From the NCBI RefSeq assembly GCF_028736155.1, contig NZ_CP117879.1, forward strand, positions 4,154,001-4,218,000: a stretch of 64,000 nucleotides of DNA, written 5' to 3'. Origin of the DNA: Flavobacterium sp. KACC 22763 (lineage in GTDB: Bacteria; Bacteroidota; Bacteroidia; Flavobacteriales; Flavobacteriaceae). Positions 26,648-34,918 of this stretch are shown here, piece after piece. Position 1 is the first letter of the stretch, and each line of letters begins with the position of its first letter. The notes under the pieces are model-generated. The model was not told the DNA's origin, made no database searches, and worked only from the letters and a program-made list of their open reading frames with translations. A program made the position numbers and the translations under genes.

Positions 26648-27058
26648 TTAACAGAACTCGTTAAACGCGTCTTGCAAATTCTCAGCAATTAATTCAGCTG
26701 GGCGTCCTTCGATGTGGTGACGCTCTAACATGTGAACCAATTCTCCGTTTTTAAACAAAGCCATAGATGGCGAAGATGGAGGAAATGGGAACATATGTTG
26801 TCTTGCAGCATCAACAGCTTCTTTGTCAACACCTGCAAAAACAGTAATTAAATGATCTGGTTTTTTAGCATTATCCAAACTCATTTTTGCTCCCGGACGT
26901 GCATTTCTTGCAGCGCACCCGCAAACAGAGTTCACAACAACTAAAGTGGTACCTTCAGCTTTGATCGCATTCTCAACAGCTTCAGCACTATGTAAATCTT
27001 GAAAACCTGCAGCTGTTAATTCAGCTTCCATTGGTTTTACCATGTCTAGTGGATACAT
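26648..27058 (-). CDS. BrxA/BrxB family bacilliredoxin
   Basis: Starting at the ATG at 27058 ([14 protein letters not shown]) gives 136 residues, matching the family. A longer frame from 27115 would begin upstream of the promoter box at 27092-27099 and is rejected. The [10 protein letters not shown] segment contains the C-G-C redox motif (46-48). Bacilliredoxins remove bacillithiol from mixed disulfides in Firmicutes. In Bacteroidota the thiol may be bacillithiol or another low-molecular-weight thiol, which is not shown here. Cytoplasmic; single-gene unit. Confidence 0.9.
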   Translation of the reverse strand: MYPLDMVKPMEAELTAAGFQDLHSAEAVENAIKAEGTTLVVVNSVCGCAARNARPGAKMSLDNAKKPDHLITVFAGVDKEAVDAARQHMFPFPPSSPSMALFKNGELVHMLERHHIEGRPAELIAENLQDAFNEFC

Positions 27059-27091
27059 ATTCTTGTTTTTTAAATTGTACTTTTTGAACTG

Positions 27092-27099
27092 CAAAGTTA
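27092..27099 (-). promoter_or_regulatory. -7 box for the bacilliredoxin gene
   Basis: On the minus strand this reads TAACTTTG followed by C, an exact consensus match, about 34 bp before the ATG at 27058. It decides the start choice. Confidence 0.6.
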
Positions 27100-27186
27100 C
27101 AAAGTTTACTCGCAACTAGTTACTTTGAAGTATAAAGTTTTGTTATAGTTCAATATCAAATTTTAAAACAGAGATTTTACAAATAC

Positions 27187-27618
27187 TTAAAGAGCTTCCT
27201 CTTTAATAATTTTATGGGGAAATTGATAATTATACTGCTTCAAATGTCTGTTTCTGCCTCTCATTTTATGTCTCGTAGCTAAAACTGTTGATTTATCCTG
27301 CTCTGAAATTTCAATAGTTGAAAGGTAATTGCTGACATATTTTTTAAGAACTTCTATATTATCAACTGTTATAGAATAAATTGTTTTTTTCCCTTCATAT
27401 TTTACATCAACCAGACTAGCTTTTTTCAGTTCTAAAAGATGTTTGGATATTGTAGACTGTGCTAGTGGAATTAATTCGACAATTTCGCCACAAGTTCTGC
27501 TATCTCTTTTCCACAGAAGTGTCATAATCTGGATTCGTGTAGGATGTCCAAGAGCTTTGCAAATTTTTCCTATTGCTTCTGTTTCTATATCAAAATTCAA
27601 TTGTTTTGTGATTCCCAT
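27187..27618 (-). CDS. ArsR-family winged-helix repressor
   Basis: The protein has 143 residues. A winged helix-turn-helix spans residues 14-85 (ALGHPTRIQIMTLL, then QSTISKHLLELKKASLVDVKYEGKK). The classic ArsR metal-site CxC in the recognition helix is absent, and only one cysteine (in SRTCGEIVEL) is visible. The ligand is therefore unclear, and it may sense something other than a metal. The C-terminal 50 residues are basic. It has its own -7 box at 27669-27676. No obvious target gene adjoins on the same strand except the bacilliredoxin downstream (about 130 bp). Confidence 0.87.
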   Translation of the reverse strand: MGITKQLNFDIETEAIGKICKALGHPTRIQIMTLLWKRDSRTCGEIVELIPLAQSTISKHLLELKKASLVDVKYEGKKTIYSITVDNIEVLKKYVSNYLSTIEISEQDKSTVLATRHKMRGRNRHLKQYNYQFPHKIIKEEAL

Positions 27619-27668
27619 AACTTGTCAATTCATTCATTATCGCAAAAAGCCGATGTTGTTTTGGATCG

Positions 27669-27676
27669 CAAATTTA
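27669..27676 (-). promoter_or_regulatory. -7 box for the ArsR-family gene
   Basis: On the minus strand this reads TAAATTTG followed by C, an exact consensus match, 50 bp before the start. Confidence 0.55.
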
Positions 27677-27782
27677 TACAGAGAACTTTCTCACAAAAAC
27701 CTTAAAAAGTTATAAAAACAAAAGAATAAGGTATTTTTAGTACAAAAACATTTTTCTTTAAAAAAATAGATTTTGCTGATTA

Positions 27783-28580
27783 TTATTTACCAAACTTCTT
27801 CTGGTAAGGGTAAGTCTCATAAATCGTATTGTCTTCATTAATTGAAAAACCTTTAGCTGCATCTTCTCTTGCAATGCCAACCAATGCAACAGCTTCTTCT
27901 CTTGGCTTTCCTTGTTTCAGCCAGCAAATTGCTTTATAATACTTCGCATCTGAAAATTCAGGATAGATTTTCAATGCCTTATCAAAAATAGCAATCGCTT
28001 CATCCCATTTTTTAAGTTCATATTTGGCAATTCCTTGATAAAAATATGCCGTAGGATGCTCTAACTGCTGACGATTTTTGTAAATATCATTTACATAATC
28101 GTCAAAAAGCTTTTCTGCTTTTTCATATTCATTCAGCTGAAGATAGCAAAGTCCTTTATAAAAATTGAACGAATGGTCCATAACATAACTATTTCCATAC
28201 AGTTTTATGGCTTCATCAAAGTCTATGATAGCCTCTTTATACTCGTGCGAAAAAATGCATTTCATAAAAGCGCGATACGACAACCAGCGTTCTTTATTAT
28301 AGAAGACAGCTTTATCTAGAAAAGGCATACCAACTTCGTACTTTTTACATTTAAAATAAGGCATTGCTTTCTGCTGCCATAAATAGGCAACAGTACTGTC
28401 TTTTTTCAAACCCTGATCAAGACAATCTTGCCATTCAGTCATTTCAAAAATATAATTGTGTTTTTCGGCGCAATTGCTTAAAAATTCTTCCACAATAGCA
28501 TCATGTGCCTTATTTGTCGAAACTTGTCCGAACGATAATACAGTAAAAAAGAAACTAGATAATAAAGTAATGGTTTTCAA
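27783..28580 (-). CDS. Exported TPR-repeat protein
   Basis: The protein has 265 residues and a signal peptide (KTITLLSSFFFTVLSFGQ). Tetratricopeptide repeats fill the rest, for example AYFYQGIAKYELKKWDEAIAIFDKALKIYP. The start is TTG at 28580. The crtY stop codon (28584-28586) lies 3 bp upstream in the same frame, so no ATG is available and coupled translation is likely. Periplasmic scaffold or adaptor by family; the partner is unknown. Confidence 0.82.
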   Translation of the reverse strand: MKTITLLSSFFFTVLSFGQVSTNKAHDAIVEEFLSNCAEKHNYIFEMTEWQDCLDQGLKKDSTVAYLWQQKAMPYFKCKKYEVGMPFLDKAVFYNKERWLSYRAFMKCIFSHEYKEAIIDFDEAIKLYGNSYVMDHSFNFYKGLCYLQLNEYEKAEKLFDDYVNDIYKNRQQLEHPTAYFYQGIAKYELKKWDEAIAIFDKALKIYPEFSDAKYYKAICWLKQGKPREEAVALVGIAREDAAKGFSINEDNTIYETYPYQKKFGK

Positions 28581-28583
28581 TGG

Positions 28584-29768
28584 TTACGTTTTTGAGTTAG
28601 ATTTATTTGAAAGAAAAATCACTCTAAATAACGCTTTAATAAATGGAAGTTTTGGACACTTTAAAATAACTTTAACATCTTCTAAAAAAGTAGTTTCTTC
28701 GTCCAAAAACTTAAAAATCAACTTTGGATTTCCTTTTTTAAACAAAGAAGAAAAAATGGAACTTCCCAATTCGTTATAGCGATACAGAATATCCAAAAGC
28801 AATAAATCGTAAAACCAAAACTTAGATTTTTTATGAAAGTCTTTCATTCTAAAATCTTTGTTTTGAATAAAATCAACTAAATCTGATGATTTTTTATCCG
28901 AGCTCTTAAACGTATAACCTGTGCTCGCTTTTGTCCAGCCTCCTGCTGTGCCGATATTCAAAACCCGTTTGGTATTTTTTTCCCAAAAAGGATAACAGGT
29001 CATTGGAATGCTTCCCTCCTCTTTTTCGAGAATTTGATATTGGCTTGCGCCGAGCTTCTTCAGATAAATTTGAATTTCAGTTTCGTACTCTTCTTTTGGA
29101 AGCAATTTTTCCGAAAATAAAGTATATTCAACCAAAGCTTCTGTTTTTGAAGTCGGCAAAACATACATAAAGCGTGTATTTCCCTTTTGCTCAATAGAAA
29201 AATCCATGAAAGTAACTTCTTCTGGATTGAAAACTTCCTCTTTCGTTTTCACAAACCAACCCACAAAATGCTGTTGCAAAACGGCATATTTGTTTTGCCT
29301 TTCGGCGAAAACCTTAGTATAAATGCTGTTAAATAAATAATTACAGGTAAATCTATTTTCTTCTGTGCCAACGAAAACGTGAGTTTCTAATTCGTTGATA
29401 TCGGTTACTTTTTCATTTAGAAAAGTAATATTTGAATGTTTGAAAAGTTCCTCAAAAACAAAATTGTAAAAATCGATTCCGTTAATTTTATTGTATTTAT
29501 AAGGCTTCAACGCTAAATGTCGTTCAAACTTTTCATTAGCAAATAAAGCAAAATCCCATTTTTTAGAAATAACCGAATCCCAAACGCTTTCTTCCTTTTC
29601 CCAAAAGCACCAAGTTCTATCGTTGCTTTTCTTTGAATCCTGATCGAGTAGTAAAATCGACTTGTCAGAGAATTTTCCAGATAGCACCATTTTGTAAACC
29701 GTCATCAGAGATGCGAGTCCAGTTCCTGTAAAAATGTAATCGAAATGTGGGATTTGCGAAGAATTCAT
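28584..29768 (-). CDS. crtY: Lycopene beta-cyclase
   Basis: Starting at ATG 29768 gives 394 residues; a TTG at 29774 is two codons upstream. The N-terminal FAD-binding stretch (YIFTGTGLASLMTVYKM), the hallmark NDRTWCFWE (about residue 51) and the later GTAGGWTKASTGYTF all fit CrtY of Bacteroidota. It closes both ends of lycopene to give beta-carotene, the precursor of zeaxanthin-type yellow pigments. Other carotenoid genes are not in the window. It lies in a run thioredoxin-crtY-TPR on the minus strand. Confidence 0.93.
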   Translation of the reverse strand: MNSSQIPHFDYIFTGTGLASLMTVYKMVLSGKFSDKSILLLDQDSKKSNDRTWCFWEKEESVWDSVISKKWDFALFANEKFERHLALKPYKYNKINGIDFYNFVFEELFKHSNITFLNEKVTDINELETHVFVGTEENRFTCNYLFNSIYTKVFAERQNKYAVLQQHFVGWFVKTKEEVFNPEEVTFMDFSIEQKGNTRFMYVLPTSKTEALVEYTLFSEKLLPKEEYETEIQIYLKKLGASQYQILEKEEGSIPMTCYPFWEKNTKRVLNIGTAGGWTKASTGYTFKSSDKKSSDLVDFIQNKDFRMKDFHKKSKFWFYDLLLLDILYRYNELGSSIFSSLFKKGNPKLIFKFLDEETTFLEDVKVILKCPKLPFIKALFRVIFLSNKSNSKT

Positions 29769-29786
29769 TCTCAAAAATAAGAAAAT

Positions 29787-30248
29787 TTATTTTTCAAGTT
29801 TCTCCAAAAGAATTTTAAAATCTTTTGTGCCCAAATAGATATTGTACTGAAAAATGATTTCGTTTTTCTCATTTAAAACGCACAAAGTCGGATATGCGAT
29901 TTGATTATTAATTGTTCCCAGCTGCAATGCCAGTTCGTGAACTCCGATATTATTTCCAGAAGGTTTGTATTTAAAAGTGTGATTATTAAATCTAATGTCT
30001 CGTTTTTCCTCTGCATTAAAATCAACAAAATAGAAATCGGAGTTTAGTTTTTCAATAATTTCTTGATCTTTAAAAGTTGTAGCTTTCATTCGTTGGCAAA
30101 ACTGACACCAATCGGTATGTATAAAAACAATAATTTTTCTTTTTTTAATTTGTTGTAAGCTGTCTACTTCTTCAAAAGTTCTGCTTTTCAATTGGCAGAA
30201 TCCCGTTGAAGTTATTCCGAAGAGAATTAAGAGAAACAGCTTTTTCAT
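29787..30248 (-). CDS. Exported thioredoxin-fold protein
   Basis: Starting at 30248 (MKKLFLLILFGITSTGFCQ, a signal peptide) gives 153 residues. A longer frame opening at 30404 would translate the inverted repeat at 30309-30373 and is rejected. The redox site is WCQFC (Cys48, Cys51) in the context FIHTDWCQFCQRMKATTF, typical of the DUF255/thioredoxin_7-like group. It probably handles disulfides in the periplasm. It lies 18 bp upstream of crtY on the same strand. Confidence 0.85.
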   Translation of the reverse strand: MKKLFLLILFGITSTGFCQLKSRTFEEVDSLQQIKKRKIIVFIHTDWCQFCQRMKATTFKDQEIIEKLNSDFYFVDFNAEEKRDIRFNNHTFKYKPSGNNIGVHELALQLGTINNQIAYPTLCVLNEKNEIIFQYNIYLGTKDFKILLEKLEK

Positions 30249-30308
30249 TTTTTTGTTTTTTTTGCCACAGATTAAAAGGATTAGAAAAGATTTTTTCACT
30301 TCTTTTGC

Positions 30309-30373
30309 CTCCCTGAGCGAAGTCGAAGGGCGCTCCAATTGGAACGGGGCTTCGACTTCGCTCAGCCTGACGG
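30309..30373. repeat. Inverted repeat with GAGCGAAGTCGAAG arms
   Basis: The left arm CCTGAGCGAAGTCGAAGGG (from 30312) is mirrored by CTTCGACTTCGCTCAGCC (30350-30367), with an inner CCAATTGG palindrome. Elements with these arms recur in many Bacteroidota genomes (from memory). In the window only this copy was seen. Confidence 0.8.
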
Positions 30374-30398
30374 AGAAAAACAATCTTTCTAAAAATTT

Positions 30399-30530
30399 TA
30401 ACACATAGAAACATAGATTTCTTTGCTTTTAAAGATTACAAAAGAAGCTAGCTTCCACACATAGCTATGTGAATTGATGCAAGTGAAACGCCTTTTTACA
30501 CAAAGTTACACTATGTTTCTATGTGTTTAA
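30399..30530. repeat. 'CATAGAAACATAG' element, copy 1
   Basis: The left arm AACACATAGAAACATAGATT and right arm ACTATGTTTCTATGTGTT enclose a central palindrome CACATAGCTATGTG (30458-30471). Other copies are at 32890-32970 (right arm missing) and 50835-50974. It ends 5 bp before the TonB receptor stop codon. Confidence 0.8.
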
Positions 30531-30535
30531 AAAAA

Positions 30536-32788
30536 TCACCTAAAAGTATATCGCAATCCCAAAAATCCGCGAATAGTTTGGTTTTGACCATAAACATAAG
30601 TTGTATCAAATGTCAATCCGTATGGATTGTCAGGCGTTACCAATACTTTTCCGGCTGAATCGTATTGCACATTTTTGTCGAAAGGATCGTTTGTTCTAGA
30701 AATCAAAAACGGATTATTTTGCATTGGTGTAAAATTCAGCAGATTTTTGATTCCGCCATAAACTTCAAAATCTTTCCATCCTGAATAGGTAAACTGAATA
30801 TTCTGAATACTATACCAAGGCGAATTTGGGCTTCTCGGATCGGTTTCACTCAGCAAAGGTAATTTCATCGGACTATAAACATTTCCTGTGTAATCCATCG
30901 ACAAATCCCAAGGTTGTATTTTATACGAAATACTCCATGTTGCAGTGAAATTCTCAGTCAAAAAAGGTCTTTCTGAAATACCATTTTCCACATTTTTATT
31001 ATCTAAAACTGTCGCTCCGACAATAAATTTTAATCCAGAGGGAAAATTAAGATCAATATTTGTGCTAATTCCTTGACTCAAAGCGTAACCATCAATATTG
31101 TCGTAGATAATCTCGTTTGGATTAGTCTCATAATCTGAAATGATTTTATTACTGAATCTGGTATAAAAAGCAGTTGTTTCAATTCCCATAAAAGTTCCGT
31201 TTCCGAAATTGATTTTCTGAATGTAGTTTAAATTCACATTTACAGATTGTTCGGGTTTTAAGTCGTTTTTAATAATGACATCTCTCGAGCCTGTCAAAGC
31301 CGCATGATCTTCTGTAAACAAATTCACAACTCTGAATCCCGTTCCAGCATTTAATCTAAAAATCGTGTTTTCGCTTGCCTTAAATCTATAAGCAAATCGC
31401 GGTGTGAAAATTGAGCCGTGAATCGAATTGTAATCATAACGCATTCCTAACAAAACCTGACTTTTTGGAGAAAAAGTAATTTCGTCCTGAACAAAAATTC
31501 CAGGAAGCCAAGTATTTTCAGCTTCTTTAGTTGCGGTTGTATTATCGTCGTAATACGTATATCGACTGGCAATTCCTGCCAGTAAATCATTTCGTCCGAT
31601 TTTTTTATCCCAAGTCAGCTGTAAAAATCCAATTTTCTGATTGGCAATATAAGATGTTGTTCCATAACGGCTGTCTTGATAATGGACATTTCCAGAGAAC
31701 GAAAGCATCAGTTTTTCTTCAAACGGCAATTGATAGCTTCCAATTAATTCGGCTCTTTTGGTATAAATGCTTTCACCGTAAATTTCGTCTCCACCGCGAT
31801 ATTTTTTCTCCCAACGAATATCTCCACCCCAACGATCTTCATACATTCCACGAGCAGCGATCGTAAAAAGACGATTATGGTTTCGTTGAAAACTCCATTT
31901 ATTAAAAACCGAAATTCGTTCAGAAAGCGTTACATCGGTAAAATTGTCATTGTCTTTATCGATAACCTGATCGTAGTTGAAGTAATTAACACCAATAAGA
32001 GAAATTGCTTTTTTGCCCGCATTAAACTTCATTCCCAAATCGAGATTGCTTTCAAAATAAGAAGTCGTAAAATAATCGGCAGAAAAGACGGGTGCGTTAG
32101 TCGGGCTTTTAGTTATAATGTTGATTAAACCTCCAACCGCTTCACTACCATAAAGAGACGAAGCTGGGCCTTTTACAATTTCAATTCGTTCCACCAAAGA
32201 ATTTGGAATTCCAGACAAGCCATAAACCGTCGAAAGACTGCTCACAATTGGCATTCCGTCAATCATCACCAAAGTATACGGACCTTCCAATCCATTTATA
32301 TGAATATCTCCTGTATTACAAACGCCACAATTAAGTTGTGGACGAACTCCATTTATATTCTGAAGCGCATCATAAATACTTGGCGTTGGATTTTTCTTGA
32401 AGAAAACAGGCGAATAAACCTCAACCGGAACAGCGCTTTCTAATCTTTTTACAGGTTTTAAAGTTCCCGAAACCACAACTTCATTCAATTCATTTTGATC
32501 TTCTTCTAATTCAAAATCTAAATTCAAGTTTTCATTTTCTAAAACTGAAATTCTTTGGGTTATGGGTTTGAATCCAGTCGAGGTTACATTTATTTTATAA
32601 TTCCCATTCGGGATACTTTCGAATTTATAAAACCCTAGAGAATCGGTTTGCGTTTTAAAGTTTGTACTCAATAAACGGATGGTAATTTCTTGATCAATAG
32701 GAAGTATACTTTCTACTTTTCCAGAGATATTTTGAGAAAAAATGCTTTTCGTTAAAATTATCAATATTACCAAAAATAAATATTTCAT
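30536..32788 (-). CDS. TonB-dependent outer-membrane receptor, probably metal-related
   Basis: Starting at ATG 32788 gives 750 residues with a signal peptide (MKYLFLVILIILTKSIFSQ). A frame from 32812 would begin inside the promoter. A carboxypeptidase-like regulatory domain (about 22-95) precedes the plug, which has NCGVCNTGDIHINGLEG with two cysteines and VERIEIVKGPASSLYGSEAVGG. A 22-strand barrel with a C-terminal aromatic strand (GLRYTFR) follows. A DtxR-type palindrome overlaps its -7 box, as in front of the NRAMP gene, so the cargo may be manganese or iron (inference). No SusD partner is present, which argues against glycan uptake. Confidence 0.92.
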   Translation of the reverse strand: MKYLFLVILIILTKSIFSQNISGKVESILPIDQEITIRLLSTNFKTQTDSLGFYKFESIPNGNYKINVTSTGFKPITQRISVLENENLNLDFELEEDQNELNEVVVSGTLKPVKRLESAVPVEVYSPVFFKKNPTPSIYDALQNINGVRPQLNCGVCNTGDIHINGLEGPYTLVMIDGMPIVSSLSTVYGLSGIPNSLVERIEIVKGPASSLYGSEAVGGLINIITKSPTNAPVFSADYFTTSYFESNLDLGMKFNAGKKAISLIGVNYFNYDQVIDKDNDNFTDVTLSERISVFNKWSFQRNHNRLFTIAARGMYEDRWGGDIRWEKKYRGGDEIYGESIYTKRAELIGSYQLPFEEKLMLSFSGNVHYQDSRYGTTSYIANQKIGFLQLTWDKKIGRNDLLAGIASRYTYYDDNTTATKEAENTWLPGIFVQDEITFSPKSQVLLGMRYDYNSIHGSIFTPRFAYRFKASENTIFRLNAGTGFRVVNLFTEDHAALTGSRDVIIKNDLKPEQSVNVNLNYIQKINFGNGTFMGIETTAFYTRFSNKIISDYETNPNEIIYDNIDGYALSQGISTNIDLNFPSGLKFIVGATVLDNKNVENGISERPFLTENFTATWSISYKIQPWDLSMDYTGNVYSPMKLPLLSETDPRSPNSPWYSIQNIQFTYSGWKDFEVYGGIKNLLNFTPMQNNPFLISRTNDPFDKNVQYDSAGKVLVTPDNPYGLTFDTTYVYGQNQTIRGFLGLRYTFR

Positions 32789-32803
32789 TATTATAAAATT
32801 AAA

Positions 32804-32819
32804 TTTAGACAAATCTAAA
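32804..32819 (-). promoter_or_regulatory. DtxR/MntR-like operator overlapping the -7 box of the TonB receptor
   Basis: TTTAGA-CAAA-TCTAAA is a palindrome with the same arms and 4-bp spacer as the core of the site before the NRAMP gene (34919-34936). On the minus strand TAGATTTG (32817-32810) is an exact -7 box inside it, so binding would block transcription. Confidence 0.6.
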
Positions 32820-32889
32820 AATTAAATTTGACAAATAATTATTTAGAAATATTTTTTTTAAAACATTTCTATTTCAATCCGTTAAAAAT

Positions 32890-32970
32890 GTTTAAACACA
32901 TAGAAATATAGATTTATATTACTTATGGAAAGAGAAATAGAAAAAGCTAGCTTTCACACATAGCTATATG
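32890..32970. repeat. 'CATAGAAACATAG' element, copy 2, truncated
   Basis: It has the left arm (AACACATAGAAATATAGATT) and the central CACATAGCTATATG, but the right arm is missing. A REP element begins at 32982 where the right arm would be. Together with copy 1 it brackets the TonB receptor gene. With the REP and CCGACAGG elements it fills the 373-bp gap 32789-33161. Confidence 0.75.
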
Positions 32971-32981
32971 CTCTAATTTCA

Positions 32982-33107
32982 ATAGCGTCCAGCTTTAGCT
33001 GGATGAAACATAAAAAACACGAAAAAGGCTTTAGCCAAACCTATTATTTTTGGCTAAAGCCTTTTCTAATTCAAATCCTTATTCCCCTAGCTAAAGCTAG
33101 GGGCTAT
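32982..33107. repeat. REP cluster: two outward REPs around a hairpin
   Basis: REP 1 (32982-33009) reads ATAGCGTCC-AGCTTTAGCT-GGATGAAAC. REP 2 (33081-33107) is the inverted form, with stem CCCCTAGC/GCTAGGGG before CTAT. Between them AAAAGGCTTTAGCC pairs with GGCTAAAGCCTTTT. The frame ATAGCNCC-stem-GG-GAAAC matches the REPs beside the RAYT gene, with a different stem. Confidence 0.8.
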
Positions 33108-33122
33108 GCAATTCTTTCTATA

Positions 33123-33155
33123 AAATCCGACAGGTTTTTAAAACCTGTCGGATTT
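33123..33155. repeat. 'CCGACAGG' palindrome, copy 1
   Basis: The near-perfect hairpin AAATCCGACAGGTTTT/AAAACCTGTCGGATTT follows the oxidoreductase stop codon. It could act as a weak terminator on the minus strand. A second copy lies at 47847-47879 between hemD and hemE. Confidence 0.8.
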
Positions 33156-33161
33156 AAAACA

Positions 33162-34067
33162 TCAGAACTCTTCGTCAATAAGTTCTTTATTAATTACCGC
33201 TCCAGCGAAAGAACCTGTAGAAACTGCAATTGCCACTGATCGCATTTGAGTTGTACAATCTCCACTTGCAAAAACGCTTTTGATATTTGTTTTTTGCATC
33301 GCATCTACTTTCAGCAATCCTTGTTCGCTAATATCACATCCCAAAATTTCAGGTATTGGACAATGCTGTTCAAAAGGTGGTTTGGCATAAATCGCTTTTA
33401 CCTCAACTTTTTCTCCGTTCTTAAAAATGATCTTTTTAATATATCCTGCATTATGCTCAAAAGAATCTATTTCTTGTTCAAAAATCTGAACTCCATGATT
33501 TTTAAGAATTTTTAGTTGCTCTAAAGTCAATTCCAATTTTCCGTTCGTACATAATCTCAAGTCTTTTGTCCAATTCGAAATCAGTTTGGCATATTCAAAT
33601 CCCATTTCTCCATTGGCTATAATCGCCGTTTTTTCGTTTTTAACTTCATAGCCATGACAATACGGACAATGCAAAACCGAAATTCCCCAACACGCGGCAA
33701 AACCTTCAATTTCAGGAATCAGGTCTTTAACTCCCGTTGCAAACAATACTTTTCTTGAAGTAAAAACAGCTCCAGATTCGGTTGCAATTTCGAAACCGTT
33801 TTCTGTTTTAAGCGCTTTCACAGCAAGTCCGTTATAGAATTGAACCGTTTTATAAATGTCTACTTGCAGTTTGGCTTTCGCCGAAATAACTGCTGGCTTT
33901 TCGCCATCTTGCGTAAGGAAATTATGAGAATGTGGTGTTTGTCTATTGCAAGGCAAGCCGCTGTCGATAACCAAAACCTGACGCAAGGAGCGCCCTAAAC
34001 TCATTGCTGCAGACAATCCGCTGTAACTGCCGCCAATGATAATCACTTCAAAATGCTTCTGTTCCAT
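33162..34067 (-). CDS. Thioredoxin-reductase-like FAD/NAD(P)H oxidoreductase
   Basis: The protein has 301 residues: an N-terminal FAD-binding GGSYSGLSAA (12-21), the redox pair Cys134-Pro-Tyr-Cys137 (VLHCPYCHGYE), an NADPH-binding region after residue 145, and the FAD-contact SVFASGDCTTQMRSVAIAVSTG near the end. The family reduces thioredoxin or related dithiols. The CPYC pair (instead of CATC) and the neighbour merC-like gene 10 bp upstream suggest a specialised role, possibly linked to metals, in one transcript controlled by the palindromes at 34451-34501. Confidence 0.88.
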   Translation of the reverse strand: MEQKHFEVIIIGGSYSGLSAAMSLGRSLRQVLVIDSGLPCNRQTPHSHNFLTQDGEKPAVISAKAKLQVDIYKTVQFYNGLAVKALKTENGFEIATESGAVFTSRKVLFATGVKDLIPEIEGFAACWGISVLHCPYCHGYEVKNEKTAIIANGEMGFEYAKLISNWTKDLRLCTNGKLELTLEQLKILKNHGVQIFEQEIDSFEHNAGYIKKIIFKNGEKVEVKAIYAKPPFEQHCPIPEILGCDISEQGLLKVDAMQKTNIKSVFASGDCTTQMRSVAIAVSTGSFAGAVINKELIDEEF

Positions 34068-34077
34068 ATTTCTATTT

Positions 34078-34431
34078 TTAATGATTTTGTTTCCTATGTA
34101 ATTTGTAATTGATTAAATGCCCGATAATCATTCCAATTCCTCCAAAATAGATCAAATCAAGATGAATTTCGAAAAACAAATCAATCAAAATACTGATCCA
34201 AATCAGCGCCATGGAAACAACCAAAATGGACGATACCAAAAGAGATGATTTTTTTATAATTTTGAGAATTGCAAATAAACCTATCGAAGCAAATAGTAAA
34301 TCTATAATTGGATTGTGACTCAACCCTAAAGGAAGGATTGTGAGAAGAGGAAAAACCAAACAATGAACCAAACAGATGGTTGCGCTTGAAATTCCTAAAA
34401 TATCGTAAAAAGGTGTGCTTATTTTCTTCAT
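34078..34431 (-). CDS. MerC-domain membrane protein
   Basis: This 117-residue protein has four hydrophobic segments and the MerC-type paired cysteines in ATICLVHCLVFPLL (Cys20 and Cys25). MerC proteins import mercuric ions. Here no mer operon is present, and the gene is divergent from a Fur-family regulator with candidate operators between them. Transport of an essential metal such as zinc is a plausible alternative (inference). It forms an operon with the flavoprotein at 33162-34067. A -7 box (TATATTTG, minus, 34471-34464) is adjacent to an operator. Confidence 0.85.
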   Translation of the reverse strand: MKKISTPFYDILGISSATICLVHCLVFPLLTILPLGLSHNPIIDLLFASIGLFAILKIIKKSSLLVSSILVVSMALIWISILIDLFFEIHLDLIYFGGIGMIIGHLINYKLHRKQNH

Positions 34432-34437
34432 TATGTG

Positions 34438-34501
34438 TACTTTTGCTTAATGCAATTTTGTTGCAAATATATACAATTTTATCAATTGCAACATTGTTGC
34501 G
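34438..34501. promoter_or_regulatory. Divergent control region: two 15-bp palindromes and two -7 boxes
   Basis: TGCAATTTTGTTGCA (34451-34465) and TGCAACATTGTTGCG (34487-34501) share 12 of 15 bases and lie 36 bp apart. The minus -7 box TATATTTG (34471-34464) serves the merC-like operon; the plus -7 box TACTTTTG (34438-34445) can serve the Fur-family gene. The layout fits autoregulation plus repression of the divergent operon. Confidence 0.6.
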
Positions 34502-34524
34502 TTTAATTTTTAACTTCATAAAAA

Positions 34525-34917
34525 ATGAAAGCTACACGTAATACCGCAGCAAAAACGGCTGTTTTAGAGGTCTTTGAAAAATCTAAAACGGCTCTTTCGC
34601 ACACTGAAATTCACAAACAATTAAATGATTTGTGCGACCGCGTTACCATTTACCGAATTCTAGACCGATTAATTAATGAAGATGTTATTCATAAAATTTC
34701 AAATTTGGATGGAACGGTAAAGTATGCAAAATGCAATCATTCGCATCAGCGCGTGCACATTCATAATCATGCGCATTTTAGCTGCGAGAATTGTCACGAG
34801 ATTACTTGTCTTGAAACTGTAAAACCGAGTTACATTATGCCACATAATTATAAAGTAAATGAGATCAATTTTACACTGTCAGGATTGTGTCCGAATTGTT
34901 TAAATTCTAACATTTAA
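34525..34917 (+). CDS. Fur-family metal-responsive repressor (Zur-like)
   Basis: The protein has 130 residues. The winged helix includes LCDRVTIYRILDRLINEDVIHKI. The metal-binding half is rich in His and has CxxC pairs (CENCHEIT and LCPNCL), the structural zinc site of the family. The His-rich HSHQRVHIHNHAHFSC segment fits Zur or Fur. Two matching palindromes upstream suggest it controls itself and the divergent merC-like operon. Zinc is the best guess for the sensed metal, but iron or another metal cannot be excluded. Confidence 0.87.
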   Translation: MKATRNTAAKTAVLEVFEKSKTALSHTEIHKQLNDLCDRVTIYRILDRLINEDVIHKISNLDGTVKYAKCNHSHQRVHIHNHAHFSCENCHEITCLETVKPSYIMPHNYKVNEINFTLSGLCPNCLNSNI

Positions 34918-34918
34918 C

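Noticed and set aside
27059..27115. Longer bacilliredoxin start at 27115
   Set aside because: An exact -7 box at 27092-27099 lies inside that extension, and the extra 19 residues do not fit the family.
30249..30404. N-terminal extension of the thioredoxin-fold gene starting at 30404
   Set aside because: It translates the inverted repeat at 30309-30373 and lacks a signal peptide at its start. The ATG at 30248 begins a clean signal peptide.
32789..32812. TonB receptor start at 32812
   Set aside because: The codon lies within the operator/-7 box. The ATG at 32788 starts a normal signal peptide.
34078..34431. Mercury resistance operon
   Set aside because: Only a MerC-like protein is present; there is no merA, merP, merT or MerR-type regulator. 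The flavoprotein lacks the MerA size and motifs.
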